From an uncultured Halomonas sp. (GTDB lineage: Bacteria > Pseudomonadota > Gammaproteobacteria > Pseudomonadales > Halomonadaceae): 64,000 bases of DNA. Below, piece after piece: positions 45,976-55,324 of the stretch (the first letter of the stretch is position 1; each line of letters begins with the position of its first letter). The stretch lies in assembly GCF_947501415.1 (NCBI RefSeq), contig NZ_CANMVL010000018.1, positions 1 through 64,000 on the forward strand, in the 5' to 3' direction. A program made the translations under genes and the position numbers. The notes under the pieces were generated by a model, which had not been told where the DNA came from, searched no databases, and was given only the letters and a program-made list of their open reading frames with translations.

Positions 45976-47229
45976 TCAGATAACGGAGCCCAGCTGGAAG
46001 ATCGGCAGATACATGGAGACGACCAGGCCGCCGACCATTACGCCGAGCACCACGATGATAAAGGGTTCGAGCAGCGAGGTGAGCGTATCGACCATATTGT
46101 CGACCTCCTCCTCGTAGTAGTCCGCCACGCGGTTGAGCATGGCGTCCAGCGAACCGGCCTCCTCGCCGATGCCGACCATCTGCACCGCCAGCGGCGGGAA
46201 CTTCTCGGTCATGCGCATGGCGAAGTTGAGCTGCTGGCCGGTCGCGACATCCTCGCGAACCTCCTCCACGGCGCGCTCGTAGACCTTGTTGCCGGTGGCG
46301 CCGCCGGCGGTATTCAGCGCCTCCACCAGCGGTACGCCGGCCCCGAAGGAGGTGGCCAGGGTGCGCGAGTAGCGCGCCACGGCGGATTTATCCAGGATCT
46401 GGCCGATCACCGGGATCTTCAGCGACCAGGCATGCACCCGGTAGGCGAAGGCTTCCGAACGCTTCATGCCGTTACGAATAAAGAATACCAGCGCGACGAT
46501 GCCGAGCACGCCCCACCACCAGTACTGCTGGGCGAATTCGGAGAGCTGCATGGTCATGCGGGTCATCGCCGGCAGCTCGGCACCGAAGCCCTGGAACAGG
46601 CTCTCGAACTGCGGCACCACCTTGACCAGCAGCAGGGCGGTGACGCCCAGGCCCACGCTGATCACCGCGGCGGGGTACCACAGTGCCTTCTTCACCCGGC
46701 TCTTGAGGGCCTCGACCTTCTCCTTGTAGGTGGCCACGCGGTCGAGCATGCGATCCAGCGAGCCGGACTGCTCACCGGCCGCCACCAGATTGCAGAACAG
46801 CCTGTCGAAGTGCTGGGGGTAGCGGCGCATGGCCTCGGAGAAGCTGGCACCGGCGCTGACATCGTTCATCAGCTCCTGCACCAGGGCACTCATGGCGGGC
46901 TTCTTCATGCTCTCCGCCACCACCTGGAAGGCCTGCAGGATGGGCACACCGGAGCGGATCATGGTCGACATCTGGCGGGCGAACAGCATGATATCGCGGG
47001 GCTTGATCTTGCCCATGCCGCCGCCGATGCCGCTCTTGCGCCGCACGCTGCCGACGATGATGTTCTGGCCAGCGAGGACCTTCTCGACCTCCTGGCGCTT
47101 GGTGGCGACCACCTCGCCCTTCATCTTGCGTCCGTTAGGCCCCTTGCCGGTCCAGTTCCAGCGATAGAGCTTGGTCTTCTGGCTCGCCTTGGCCTTCTGG
47201 CCTGCCCTGGTGTTCTTTGCCGTCGCCAT
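45976..47229 (-). CDS. pilC: Type IV pilus inner-membrane platform protein
   Basis: A 417-residue protein with two repeated T2SSF domains (starting at about 80 and 280), each ending in a membrane helix, and a basic N-terminus (KNTRAGQKAKASQKTK). Motifs include MLFARQMSTMIRSGVPILQAF, AAGEQSGSLDRMLDRVA and GEEAGSLDAMLNRVADYYEEEVD. It links the PilB motor to the growing pilus. The gene runs pilB-pilC-pilD on the minus strand but is separated from both neighbours by repeats. Confidence 0.95.
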   Translation of the reverse strand: MATAKNTRAGQKAKASQKTKLYRWNWTGKGPNGRKMKGEVVATKRQEVEKVLAGQNIIVGSVRRKSGIGGGMGKIKPRDIMLFARQMSTMIRSGVPILQAFQVVAESMKKPAMSALVQELMNDVSAGASFSEAMRRYPQHFDRLFCNLVAAGEQSGSLDRMLDRVATYKEKVEALKSRVKKALWYPAAVISVGLGVTALLLVKVVPQFESLFQGFGAELPAMTRMTMQLSEFAQQYWWWGVLGIVALVFFIRNGMKRSEAFAYRVHAWSLKIPVIGQILDKSAVARYSRTLATSFGAGVPLVEALNTAGGATGNKVYERAVEEVREDVATGQQLNFAMRMTEKFPPLAVQMVGIGEEAGSLDAMLNRVADYYEEEVDNMVDTLTSLLEPFIIVVLGVMVGGLVVSMYLPIFQLGSVI

Positions 47230-47608
47230 TCGAGATCCCTGTTCCTGCGTCTACGCGTTGTTGTTACTGGTTACCCCTCGTTGGCGACATTTTCGGGAGG
47301 CCTTCGGCCTCCATTCGCCCGGGGGACCCGGCCTCCCACCCTGTTGTCCTCGCCCCTCGTTGGCGACATTGCCCGGGAGGCCTTCGGCCTCCATTCGCCC
47401 GGGGGACCCGGCCTCCCACCCTGCTGTCCTCGCCCCTCGTTGGCGACATTGCTTGGGAGGCCTTCGGCCTCCATTCGCCCGGGGGACCCGGCCTCCCACC
47501 CTGTTGTCCTCGCCCCTCGTTGGCGACATTGCTTGGGAGGCCTTCGGCCTCCATTCGCCCGGGGGGACCCGGCCTCCCACCCTGTTTTCCTCGCCCCTCG
47601 CCCCTCGG
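47230..47608. other. Repeat-filled gap between pilB and pilC
   Basis: The 379-base gap is almost all the 80-bp tandem array described separately. The pilC ribosome site is next to the array end; no gene is present. Confidence 0.8.
47281..47600. repeat. Four 80-bp tandem copies of a half family B element
   Basis: The word TTGGCGACAT occurs at 47281, 47360, 47440 and 47520. Each unit carries GGGAGGCC-TTC-GGCCTCC, ATTCGCCC, GGGGGACCCGGCCTCCCACC, then CTGTTGTCCTCGCCCCTCG. The copies differ at only a few bases, which suggests recent amplification. Confidence 0.96.
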
Positions 47609-49381
47609 TCAGTCCTTCGTCACCCTGAACACTTCCGCCAGGCTGGTCACCCCCTGCATCGCCTTGAGCAGGGCGCTGCGGCGCAGATCGGGGTGGCCCT
47701 CCTGGCGTGCCTGGTGGTCGAAGTCCATGGAGTCGCCGTTCTTCATGATCAGGTGGCTCATGGCGTTGCTGATCGGTACCACCTCGTAGATCCCCACGCG
47801 TCCCTTGAAGCCCTTGGTGCAGTGCTTGCAGCCGACCGGCTCGAAGATGGTCGCGGCGGCGATCTCCTCGGCGCTGAAGCCCTGCTCCTCGAGCACCTCG
47901 CGGGGGATGTCGGCCGCCTGCTTGCAGTGGTCACAGAGGCGGCGTGCCAGGCGCTGGGCGATGATCAGGCTGACGGAGCTGGCGATATTGAACGCGGCCA
48001 GTCCCATGTTGGCAAGACGCGACAGGGTTTCCGAGGCGGAGTTGGTGTGCACGGTGGAGAGCACCAGGTGGCCGGTCTGGGAGGCCTTGACGGCGATCTC
48101 GGCGGTCTCCAGGTCACGGATCTCACCGACCATCACCACATCCGGGTCCTGACGCAGGAAGGCGCGCAGGGCGCTGGCGAAGTCCAGGCCGATCTTGGGC
48201 AGCACGTTGACCTGGTTGACGCCGGGCACCTTGATCTCCACCGGGTCCTCGGCGGTGCAGATATTGCGCTCCACCTCGTTGAGGATATTGATGCCGGTAT
48301 AGAGCGTCACCGTCTTGCCGCTGCCGGTGGGGCCGGTAACCAGGATCATGCCCTGGGGCTGGCTGAGCGCCGTCTCGTACATCGCCTTCTGCGCGGGGGT
48401 GAAGCCGAGCTGCTCGATGCCGATCTGGGCCGAGCTGGGATCGAGGATCCGCAGTACCAGCTTCTCGCCATAGACCGTGGGCAGCGAGTTGACGCGAAAG
48501 TCGATGGAGCGCGTCTGGGAGAGCTTGAGCTTGATGGCGCCATCCTGGGGCAGGCGGCGCTCGGAGATATCCAGCCGCGCCATCACCTTGAGGCGCGCGG
48601 CGATGCGGGTGCGCATGGCGAACGGCGGATGGGCGATATCGTGGAGCATGCCATCGATGCGGAAGCGTACCCGATAGTTGGTCTCGTAGGGCTCGAAGTG
48701 GATATCCGAGGCGCCGCGGCTGATGGCATCGAGCAGGATCTTGTTGACGAACTTGATGATCGGGGCATCTTCGCGGGCCGACTGGGCATCGGTGTTGATG
48801 TCCACCTCGCGGCTGCCACCCTCCTCGGCGTAGTCCAGCTCGCCGATGGCGTCGTCAACGCCCTTCAGCGAGTCGAGCATGCTGGTCTCGCTGCTGGCTA
48901 GGTAGCTCTCCAGCACCGGCACCAGCTGGTCCTCGGGTGCCAGCACGCCCTCCGGCGAGAGGCCGGTGGCGAACTGCAGCTCGTCGAGCTGGGTCAGGGT
49001 GGAGGGGGAGGGCACCGCCACCGTCAGCCGATGGCCATGCTGGATCAGTGGCAACACCTTGAGCTTGCGCAGGATCTTCTCGGGGAAGCGCTCCGCCTTG
49101 GGCAGCGTCTCCAGGCGGATGGCATCCAGATCGACGATCGGCAGGCCATACTCCCGCGCCGCGGTCAGCGTGGCGTCGCGAGCCGGCACCAGCCCGGAGT
49201 CGATCACATGGTGCAAAAGCGAGACGTCCCCCTCCCGCGCCTCCCTCTCGGCGCGCACCGCCGCCGCCGCGCTGAGCCGCTCATCGGCCACCATGCGCCG
49301 CGCCAGGCCACGCAGCCCGGCGGCCGGATCATCGCTGACGGGCGGCTGGGAGGAGGTCGGCGGTGAGCGGTAATCGTTCAT
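47609..49381 (-). CDS. pilB: Type IV pilus assembly ATPase
   Basis: A 590-residue hexameric motor that powers pilus extension. An N-terminal MshEN-like region is followed by the N2 domain and the catalytic core. Motifs are Walker A GPTGSGKTVTLYT, Asp-box TAEDPVEIKVPG, Walker B PDVVMVGEIRDLETAEIA and His-box TGHLVLSTVHTN. The zinc-binding CDHCKQA ... CKHCTKGFKGRVG near the C-terminus is normal for PilB. It is first in the minus-strand pil group and is divergent from pilA. Confidence 0.96.
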   Translation of the reverse strand: MNDYRSPPTSSQPPVSDDPAAGLRGLARRMVADERLSAAAAVRAEREAREGDVSLLHHVIDSGLVPARDATLTAAREYGLPIVDLDAIRLETLPKAERFPEKILRKLKVLPLIQHGHRLTVAVPSPSTLTQLDELQFATGLSPEGVLAPEDQLVPVLESYLASSETSMLDSLKGVDDAIGELDYAEEGGSREVDINTDAQSAREDAPIIKFVNKILLDAISRGASDIHFEPYETNYRVRFRIDGMLHDIAHPPFAMRTRIAARLKVMARLDISERRLPQDGAIKLKLSQTRSIDFRVNSLPTVYGEKLVLRILDPSSAQIGIEQLGFTPAQKAMYETALSQPQGMILVTGPTGSGKTVTLYTGINILNEVERNICTAEDPVEIKVPGVNQVNVLPKIGLDFASALRAFLRQDPDVVMVGEIRDLETAEIAVKASQTGHLVLSTVHTNSASETLSRLANMGLAAFNIASSVSLIIAQRLARRLCDHCKQAADIPREVLEEQGFSAEEIAAATIFEPVGCKHCTKGFKGRVGIYEVVPISNAMSHLIMKNGDSMDFDHQARQEGHPDLRRSALLKAMQGVTSLAEVFRVTKD

Positions 49382-49792
49382 GGCGTCTCGCGGTTGTGGG
49401 GTGTGACGATCGTGGGGTGTGACCTAGCGCTTTCGTCATATGGGGATGAGGCAATTCACCCCATTCTAGCCGTTCGTACCTTCTGCGCCCACCCATCGCC
49501 CGTGTGCGCGGGCCGCTCGGGCCGCGAGAGGGGGGGCTTGCCAGCACGGCGTGAGTTATGCAATCTGATATGCATCAAGATTGTGGTACTTATGCAGTTT
49601 TGACCTACAATAATCCTTGCAAGGTTGCAAAGCGTAAATTAATGTAACCATCAACCAAGGATGAGACATTTGATCCTGGTGGATATGGTCGGGCCCAGGC
49701 CCTTCCCAACCATCGAAACCGACACCGCACGGGCAGCACCGCAAGGCTCACGCCACAAGCGCCACGGCGGAACAGCAAGCAAGGGGTAAGGA
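49382..49792. promoter_or_regulatory. Divergent pilB-pilA control region
   Basis: No gene is seen in the 411 bases. The pilA side is AT-rich. I looked for a sigma54 (GG-N10-GC) site and found no good one; a weak sigma70-like TTGTGG...TACAAT lies near 49580-49610. CTTGCAAGGTTGCAAAG (about 49615-49632) is an imperfect inverted repeat in the leader. Confidence 0.4.
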
Positions 49793-50176
49793 ATGAAGCA
49801 AATGATGATGAAGAAGACACGGCTCAACAAGGCGCAGGGTGGCTTTACCCTGATCGAGCTGCTGATTGTAGTGGCGATTATTGGGATCTTGGCGGCGATT
49901 GCGATTCCTCAGTATTCAAATTATCAAGATAACGCAGCAAAGGCCGCGTGCGAGCAAGAGATTGCCGCTGCACGAACTGCTATAATTGCAAGCGCTGACC
50001 CTGGTACAGCAACAAAGAATTATGGCTGGAATGCGTGTGATGGCGACGCAGTATTTACTGCCGCCTCAGGAAGTGATAATGCAAAGATTGTAGGTACATA
50101 CACGAAGCCTGGTGCTGGTGGCACTGATACAGTAACTTACACTTTCGGTGATAGTGTAAATATTGCTAGCTTATAG
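49793..50176 (+). CDS. pilA: Type IV prepilin (major pilin)
   Basis: A 127-residue prepilin. The leader peptide ends at Gly17; cleavage before Phe18 in [20 protein letters not shown] gives Glu at position 5 of the mature form. AAGGGG precedes 49793; an ATG at 49802 is also possible and would give a shorter leader. The mature part has two cysteines (KAACEQE and NACDGD) that may pair. The C-terminus is short and the second half is AT-richer and low in charge, as for variable pilin tails. Predicted end SVNIASL. The pilus is processed by PilD. Confidence 0.95.
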   Translation: MKQMMMKKTRLNKAQGGFTLIELLIVVAIIGILAAIAIPQYSNYQDNAAKAACEQEIAAARTAIIASADPGTATKNYGWNACDGDAVFTAASGSDNAKIVGTYTKPGAGGTDTVTYTFGDSVNIASL

Positions 50177-50239
50177 ATGTTTTTTGATATAAGTGATTTA
50201 ATGATGCTAATTAATTGATTTTTTATTGTAACATAATTG

Positions 50240-50263
50240 GCGGTCGGCAGAAATGTCGGCCGC
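50240..50263 (+). terminator. Weak terminator-like hairpin after pilA
   Basis: GCGGTCGGC / GTCGGCCGC forms a 9-pair stem with two G-U pairs and a 6-base loop. It has no T-tract. It may separate pilA from the next gene. Confidence 0.4.
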
Positions 50264-50350
50264 TAATCTCGTTAAATGTATCATTTTCTTTTTTTTAGCC
50301 GATTAATTATGCGTTTTTCCCTCGCTTAAAATTACTAAATCAGACTCGCC

Positions 50351-51856
50351 ATGCCTCATTCACTTGCTTTATCCACTGATCGGCACGTTGCCGGTTTAAT
50401 GTGGCCGATGATCACATTAGTCCTCGCTATCGCTTTTGGGGGGGGGGTAACATGGCAAGTGGCAGGAGCGAGTTCTTTTACTGTCCAGCGTGAAGTTCAA
50501 CTGGTGGCTTTGCTGTTCGTTATAGCGTTGGCAGGCTGGAGGATGCGAGGGGCGATGTTGTCGTCGCTGATGTCGGTTAGCAGCCTTAAGAAATGGTTGT
50601 GTATAGCTGGCATCCTGATGGTATCGTTCTCGGCTTTGTTGGTGCCCTTAACCGGCGTGGCACTGTTGGAGCTGGCTTATCTGCTCATGTTGGCAGCGGC
50701 GGCGATGTTAATAGGGCTTAGCGCCCGTTGCCTGCCGCGCCTTGGCTGGGCCATCCTGGGTGGCTTAATAACCCTTCTCCTGCTGGTTTATGCGGTTCTT
50801 GCCTTAGATCATCTGCAATTGGTATGGGCGTTTGCCAATCGTCACGACTTTGGACCTGGATTCGCAAATGTGCGCTTCTTTGCCGATGTGGCTGCTGGAG
50901 TGATGCCCCTTGCCATACTCTATACGGTGGCGCGTCGACGACCGTTTGTAGTTGCGGCATTATTATGCGTATTACCATTGGCATTTTGGTGGTGGTTATT
51001 GTGGGTAAGCGAAAGTCGGGCGGCCTTGTTGGGACTGTTCGCCGGGTGCGTGGTGGCGCTCGTGCTGTTCGGGCGTACCGCACGCTGGTCGATTGGGATG
51101 TTATCGTTCTCTGCTGTTATTGGCCTTGTGGGCTGGTGGTTTTTTAATCCCCTGGGCGGCGCTGGTGCCGAACAAGCTCTTACCCGTGATATCACCTCCT
51201 CCAGCGGTCGCCTAGCTCTATGGAGTGACGCCTTGCGTTATTCACTAGAGCACTTTCCGCTGGGGCGCGGCCCTATGGGATTCGCTGGCGATGGTATTCT
51301 GCGTAGCGCTAGCGCGCATAGTTTTTTCCTTAATACCGCCGCCGAGTGGGGCTTGCCGTTAGCGTTGATGTTGCTGGTTTTACTGTTTTACGGCTGTTGG
51401 ATGATTGCGTGCCGCGCAAGAACTATGTCCGAGAAAGATAAACCGGTTTATAGCTGTTTGGTGATCTCCTTTGTGGCCGTGGTGGTCAACGCTCAGTTCT
51501 CCGGTTCACATATTACTCCGCTTAGCTCATTGGTGTTGGTGCTGGCTATCGGCCTGGTATTTGGCTATCAGCCAGAGGGCGCGTTACCACTGCAAGTGAC
51601 ATCAGGGGCGGTGCCGCTTGCTTCAAGCCGCCCGCCACCATTGCGTGCCACTCTGGTGTGGGCCGGGCTAATGCTGGTGTATGCGTACCTGCTCTATGCA
51701 GGCCTCGAGCTCTACTGGCTCTCGGTGAAATCCTCCCTGACTTGCTTACAGGAGCTAGGCCGCGCTACTTATTACCCGCGATTTTGGGCCCAGGGGAGGC
51801 TTGAGTGTATGCAGATAGTGTCGCCGGATCATTGGTTATTCTGGAGCTGGCGCTAG
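50351..51856 (+). CDS. O-antigen-ligase-like membrane protein, possible pilin glycosyltransferase
   Basis: A 501-residue protein with about ten to twelve membrane helices and the Wzy_C/WaaL motif (SSGRLALWSDALRYSLEHFP, LGRGPMGF, SAHSFFLNTAAEWGLPLA). It follows pilA by 174 bases in the same direction. In Pseudomonas group I pilins and in Acinetobacter, the O-oligosaccharyltransferase TfpO/PilO lies in the same place and moves one repeat unit to the pilin C-terminal serine. Context favours pilin glycosylation. The other possibility is a second polysaccharide polymerase. GC is lower than around it. Confidence 0.72.
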   Translation: MPHSLALSTDRHVAGLMWPMITLVLAIAFGGGVTWQVAGASSFTVQREVQLVALLFVIALAGWRMRGAMLSSLMSVSSLKKWLCIAGILMVSFSALLVPLTGVALLELAYLLMLAAAAMLIGLSARCLPRLGWAILGGLITLLLLVYAVLALDHLQLVWAFANRHDFGPGFANVRFFADVAAGVMPLAILYTVARRRPFVVAALLCVLPLAFWWWLLWVSESRAALLGLFAGCVVALVLFGRTARWSIGMLSFSAVIGLVGWWFFNPLGGAGAEQALTRDITSSSGRLALWSDALRYSLEHFPLGRGPMGFAGDGILRSASAHSFFLNTAAEWGLPLALMLLVLLFYGCWMIACRARTMSEKDKPVYSCLVISFVAVVVNAQFSGSHITPLSSLVLVLAIGLVFGYQPEGALPLQVTSGAVPLASSRPPPLRATLVWAGLMLVYAYLLYAGLELYWLSVKSSLTCLQELGRATYYPRFWAQGRLECMQIVSPDHWLFWSWR

Positions 51857-51971
51857 CTCAGGCAGTGGCATGTTGCGGCGCACAAAAACATCTGCTATTG
51901 TTGCAGTGCATCAGAGCGGAACCTTCACGCAAGAGGCTCCGTTCACAGACACTGAACTAGGAGGTTCCCAG

Positions 51972-52421
51972 ATGACCAATGCATTTTCATTCGACACCAA
52001 GCAGTTCGATACCGCCCAGATCGATTCCCTGTTCTTCGCCCCGGCGCGCGCTTTCGCGGCCCTGTCCGTGGATTACACCGAGAAGCTGGTCAATGCCCAG
52101 CTCGAGGCCACCAAGGCCTACACCGACCTTAACCTGGCGCAGCTGCGTCGTTTGACCGAGGTCAAGGACGCCGAAGGCCTGAAGAGCTACGTCGAAGGCC
52201 AGCAGGATGTCGCCAAGCAGCTGACCGAGCGCCTCAAGGGCGATGCCGAAAAGGTCGTGGCCCTGCAGCAGGAGTTCGTGCAGGAGAGCCAGAAGCTGAC
52301 CGAGGGCAACGTCAAGCAGGCCCAGGAGAGCCTTCAGCAGGCCCAGGAAAGCGCCGAGAAGGCCACCGCTTCCGCCACCAGCAAGTCTGGCAAGGAAGCG
52401 TCCGCCAAGAGCGGCAAGTAA
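51972..52421 (+). CDS. Phasin family protein
   Basis: Start ATG at 51972 with AGGAGG 7 bases before; an upstream ATG at 51870 lies in the leader. A 149-residue amphipathic helical protein with the phasin segment FFAPARAFAALSVDYTEKLVNAQLEA and a C-terminus rich in Ala, Ser, Lys and Gln (QAQESLQQAQESAEKATAS). Phasins coat polyhydroxyalkanoate granules and control their size. It is monocistronic with a strong terminator. The synthase genes are not in the window. Confidence 0.88.
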   Translation: MTNAFSFDTKQFDTAQIDSLFFAPARAFAALSVDYTEKLVNAQLEATKAYTDLNLAQLRRLTEVKDAEGLKSYVEGQQDVAKQLTERLKGDAEKVVALQQEFVQESQKLTEGNVKQAQESLQQAQESAEKATASATSKSGKEASAKSGK

Positions 52422-52498
52422 GCTCGATACTTGGCAGTCGCGGCGCGGCCACCAAGGTCAGCGTGACGCGATAGCTAGACGCAAGAGCAGAACCCGGT

Positions 52499-52526
52499 AG
52501 GCCGCCGATCCCGGGATCGGCGGCCT
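52499..52526 (+). terminator. Terminator of the phasin gene
   Basis: A 28-base perfect palindrome (arms start AGGCCGCCGATCCC) followed by GCTGTTGTTTTAG. It lies about 80 bases after the phasin stop. Confidence 0.85.
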
Positions 52527-52566
52527 GCTGTTGTTTTAGTCCTTGGCGCTGGGCGCTCTGCCAGTG

Positions 52567-53730
52567 CTAGCCGCCCTTTTCCGTTTCGTTGCCCCTATCG
52601 TCCTCTTCTCTCTCCTCGCTCTTGTTACCCATGCTGCCCTTGCGGCCGCGCCCCAGGCGGCGGCAGAGCCCGGGGTAGCAGCCATCCAGCAGCCGCAATG
52701 CGAACACGAACAGGCCGGTGATCGCCAGGGGCAGCACGACCTGCATGCTGGGTTCGTTGATCAGTACGTCCCAGGGGCGCGGCGCCAGGCTGTCTCGGCT
52801 GCGGTCGCCATAGCGAAGGATGGAGAGGGTCTGGCCATTGGCATGACAGGATAGCTCGATGCCGCGGCCCTCCAGATTTTTCCCCTCGATGGAGAACAGG
52901 CAGGTGACCAGCGCCGACTCATCCTCCGGCTTCGGGGAGTCGAGAACGCTTAGCGTATCGCCGAAATGCAGCGGCGCCTCCATCAGCGTATAGGCACGCT
53001 CCGAGAACAACCGACGCCCCATCGCGATCACTTCGCCGCCGCGCAGCAGCGGCGGCGACTGGGCCAGGGTGCTGAAGTAGGGATCCCCCCCGATCCGGCC
53101 ACGCCCCCGCAGGGTGCCATTGAGTGGCTGGTCGCCGATGGTGGCGTCCAGGGTGATCCGTTGCAGCGCCTGCATGCCCTGGGCGTGGGAGTGAGCACAC
53201 TGGGTACCAGGGCTGCCATCCGGAAGAGTCATCAGCGGGCGCAGCACCACGGCGGGCGTCGCCTGGCGCCGCTCGATCGGGAGCCCCTCGATGCTGACCA
53301 TCAGCGTGCCGCTGCCCTGGCGATGCAGGGTCACCTCGGCATAGGGGCCGATCTCCAGGCAGCCGCGAAAGGGAGCCGGTACCGCGGCCGCGGTTTGTGG
53401 CTGCTCCTCCTGGGAATTGCCAAGGAGTATCGGGGCCGTTGGGTCGGGCAGGGTCTCGGCCCGCTCGCGAATCACAGCGCTGTCGAGAAACCAGCTGGCC
53501 GCGGCGTTCTCCTGGGTGGTCAACCGCAGGGTTTCGCTGTTGGCGTTGATATAGAAGGCGTAGGGGCGCTCGAGCGACCAGGTGAGCAGCTGCAGGATCA
53601 GTGGTAGGGCGGCCAGGGTGGCGGCCAGGGCCAGCAGGATCTGGCCGATGGGGCGGTCGGCCAGCTGACCGCTCAGCAAGGCAGACGAAAGACTGCGCCC
53701 ACCGCCCCTGGGGGAGCGCGCCCTTCTCAT
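52567..53730 (-). CDS. Unrecognised inner-membrane protein with a periplasmic domain
   Basis: A 387-residue protein, family not recognised. One membrane helix near 27-50 (IGQILLALAATLAALPLILQ) and another near 335-355 (VVLPLAITGLFVFALRLLD) bracket a beta-rich domain of about 280 residues. That domain contains several cysteines (FRGCLEIGP, GTQCAHSHAQG, VTCLFSIEG). A charged cytoplasmic tail (KSEEREEDDRGNETEKGG) ends it. It is the last gene of a four-gene minus-strand operon and overlaps the preceding gene by 4 bases. Confidence 0.65.
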   Translation of the reverse strand: MRRARSPRGGGRSLSSALLSGQLADRPIGQILLALAATLAALPLILQLLTWSLERPYAFYINANSETLRLTTQENAAASWFLDSAVIRERAETLPDPTAPILLGNSQEEQPQTAAAVPAPFRGCLEIGPYAEVTLHRQGSGTLMVSIEGLPIERRQATPAVVLRPLMTLPDGSPGTQCAHSHAQGMQALQRITLDATIGDQPLNGTLRGRGRIGGDPYFSTLAQSPPLLRGGEVIAMGRRLFSERAYTLMEAPLHFGDTLSVLDSPKPEDESALVTCLFSIEGKNLEGRGIELSCHANGQTLSILRYGDRSRDSLAPRPWDVLINEPSMQVVLPLAITGLFVFALRLLDGCYPGLCRRLGRGRKGSMGNKSEEREEDDRGNETEKGG

Positions 53731-54584
53731 AGCCGGAGTTCCAGCGGCACCGCCGCCGCCACGCTGCCGCCGCGGCGCAGGATGATCGAAGGCAGCCTGC
53801 CCGGGTCGTCGAGAAGCAGTCGGCCATACTTGTGCAGGCTGCTCAAACGAAGCTCACAGGCGGTGTCGTAGGCGATGCGCGACGCGGCCTCGATGGGGGC
53901 GCAACGGAGGCCCTGCTGCTGCCGGTTGCCGAGGTTGTTCTCCAGCCATACCGCCAGCAGCGCCTCCAGCCGGCCGGCATTGACCAGCACGCTTAGCGTC
54001 TCGGGCGGTGCCGCATAGGGCTGCCATCCGGCCACTACCACGGCATCGCGTGGCGTGGCGGGGTTGCAGTCGGCCTTGAGCTCGGCGAGTACCGCCAGGC
54101 GGTGGGGCGGGGGCGTGTCGGCGTAGCGGGTGTAGTACTCGGGCTTGGTCGTGGTGAAGTCGGCACGCAGCACGGTATCGGCCTCGAGCGGCGAACTCAG
54201 CGCCGGGCCGCTCCCCAGCGGCACCTCCAGCTGGCTGACGTATTGGCCATCCCGGGAGTTGAGCGAGAGGCAGAGGCGCTTGTCGCGTGTCTCCAGCTGA
54301 CGGGGCAGCCAGAGATAGAGGTGCTGGTGTTCGGCCTGGCCGTCGGGGTGGCCGCTGGGCTCCACCATCACCCCCTTGAGCGTGGTACCGGAGACATCGA
54401 CAGCGGGCTCATACCCCTCGTTAAGAATGGTGGCCGTCAGCGCCAGGCTCTCTTGCGGGGCGCTCGGCTGGGCGTGCACGGGGGAAGCGTGGATAAAGCC
54501 GCCGAGCATCGCCCCGTCCAGCATCGCCCCAGCCAGCATCACTCCGCCCCAGATCAGGATGCGTCCAACGGTCGAGCGGTTCAT
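53727..54584 (-). CDS. Unrecognised exported protein
   Basis: A 285-residue protein with a signal peptide (about 1-39, ending VHAQ). The rest is beta-rich with conserved-looking segments LYLWLPRQLETRDKRLCLSL and PEYYTRYADTPPPHRLAVLAE. I know no family. It overlaps its neighbours by 4 bases on both sides (ATGA), so it is made with them in one operon and probably acts in the periplasm. Confidence 0.65.
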   Translation of the reverse strand: MNRSTVGRILIWGGVMLAGAMLDGAMLGGFIHASPVHAQPSAPQESLALTATILNEGYEPAVDVSGTTLKGVMVEPSGHPDGQAEHQHLYLWLPRQLETRDKRLCLSLNSRDGQYVSQLEVPLGSGPALSSPLEADTVLRADFTTTKPEYYTRYADTPPPHRLAVLAELKADCNPATPRDAVVVAGWQPYAAPPETLSVLVNAGRLEALLAVWLENNLGNRQQQGLRCAPIEAASRIAYDTACELRLSSLHKYGRLLLDDPGRLPSIILRRGGSVAAAVPLELRL

Positions 54585-55279
54585 GACAGGCGAATCCTGA
54601 AGGGCAGGGCGGCGCGGTTGCCGCCGGCATAGTCGTCACCGGCGGTGCGTGCGGTAATGGCGCAGTTGAGCGAGCCCATCAGGTCGACGCCGCCAAGTTC
54701 GGTCAGCGTCAGATGGCAATGGTAGTGGCCGCTTTTCAATTGCAGGCGCCAGCCGCCGCGCGTCAGCTGGCCGGTGAAGCGGCCCCCGCTGTTGGCGCTG
54801 TTGAACTTGCCGCTTACCTGATCCGTGTCGGTATCGATGCTCAGATCCGTCAGCATCAGTTCGCGCCAGATGTTGTAGGTGTAGGCCTGGGGCTGGCTGG
54901 GATCCATGGGCTCGATCAGCTCCACGGCCAGGAAGTCGCGCTCCTTGAGCAGCTGGCGAAGGCCGGCGGTATGCAGCCGTTCGTCGTCACCGCTGAAGGC
55001 GGCCTCCAGCGCCATGCTGCGCAGCACGGGGTCGTCATCCTTCATCACCTCCTCGAAGACGGCGAGTCGTACCGAGGCGCTCTCGTCGGCCAGCAGGTTG
55101 CGCACCTGGTCGAGCAGGGCGGCGCGCTCCTGGGCGGCCTCGAAGCGATTCTGGTCGAAGGCCAGGGCGGGGGCGACGCCGCCCGTCAGGGCCAAGACCA
55201 GGGGCAAGGCCAGTGCCAAGGCCTGGGGAGCGAGAGAGCTCAGGCGCGGCAACCGCGTGGCAAGGGGCTTGGTGGGCAT
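54581..55279 (-). CDS. Exported protein with HEAT-like helices and a beta domain
   Basis: A 232-residue protein with a long signal peptide (about 1-40, ending ALA). Next come short helical pairs resembling HEAT repeats (QVRNLLADESASVRLAVFEE, DPVLRSMALEAAFSGDDER). A C-terminal beta part (VSGKFNSANSGGRFTGQLTRGGWRLQLKSG) has two cysteines, possibly paired. AAGGAGACTCC precedes the ATG. It overlaps the next gene by 4 bases. The function is unknown. Confidence 0.65.
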   Translation of the reverse strand: MPTKPLATRLPRLSSLAPQALALALPLVLALTGGVAPALAFDQNRFEAAQERAALLDQVRNLLADESASVRLAVFEEVMKDDDPVLRSMALEAAFSGDDERLHTAGLRQLLKERDFLAVELIEPMDPSQPQAYTYNIWRELMLTDLSIDTDTDQVSGKFNSANSGGRFTGQLTRGGWRLQLKSGHYHCHLTLTELGGVDLMGSLNCAITARTAGDDYAGGNRAALPFRIRLS

Positions 55280-55324
55280 AGGGAGTCTCCTTGTGGGGGT
55301 GGTCGATACGACGGCATGGCTCGG

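Noticed and set aside
49560..49640. A sigma54 (-24/-12) promoter before pilA
   Set aside because: The best GG...GC pair (TGGTACTTATGC) has the wrong spacing.
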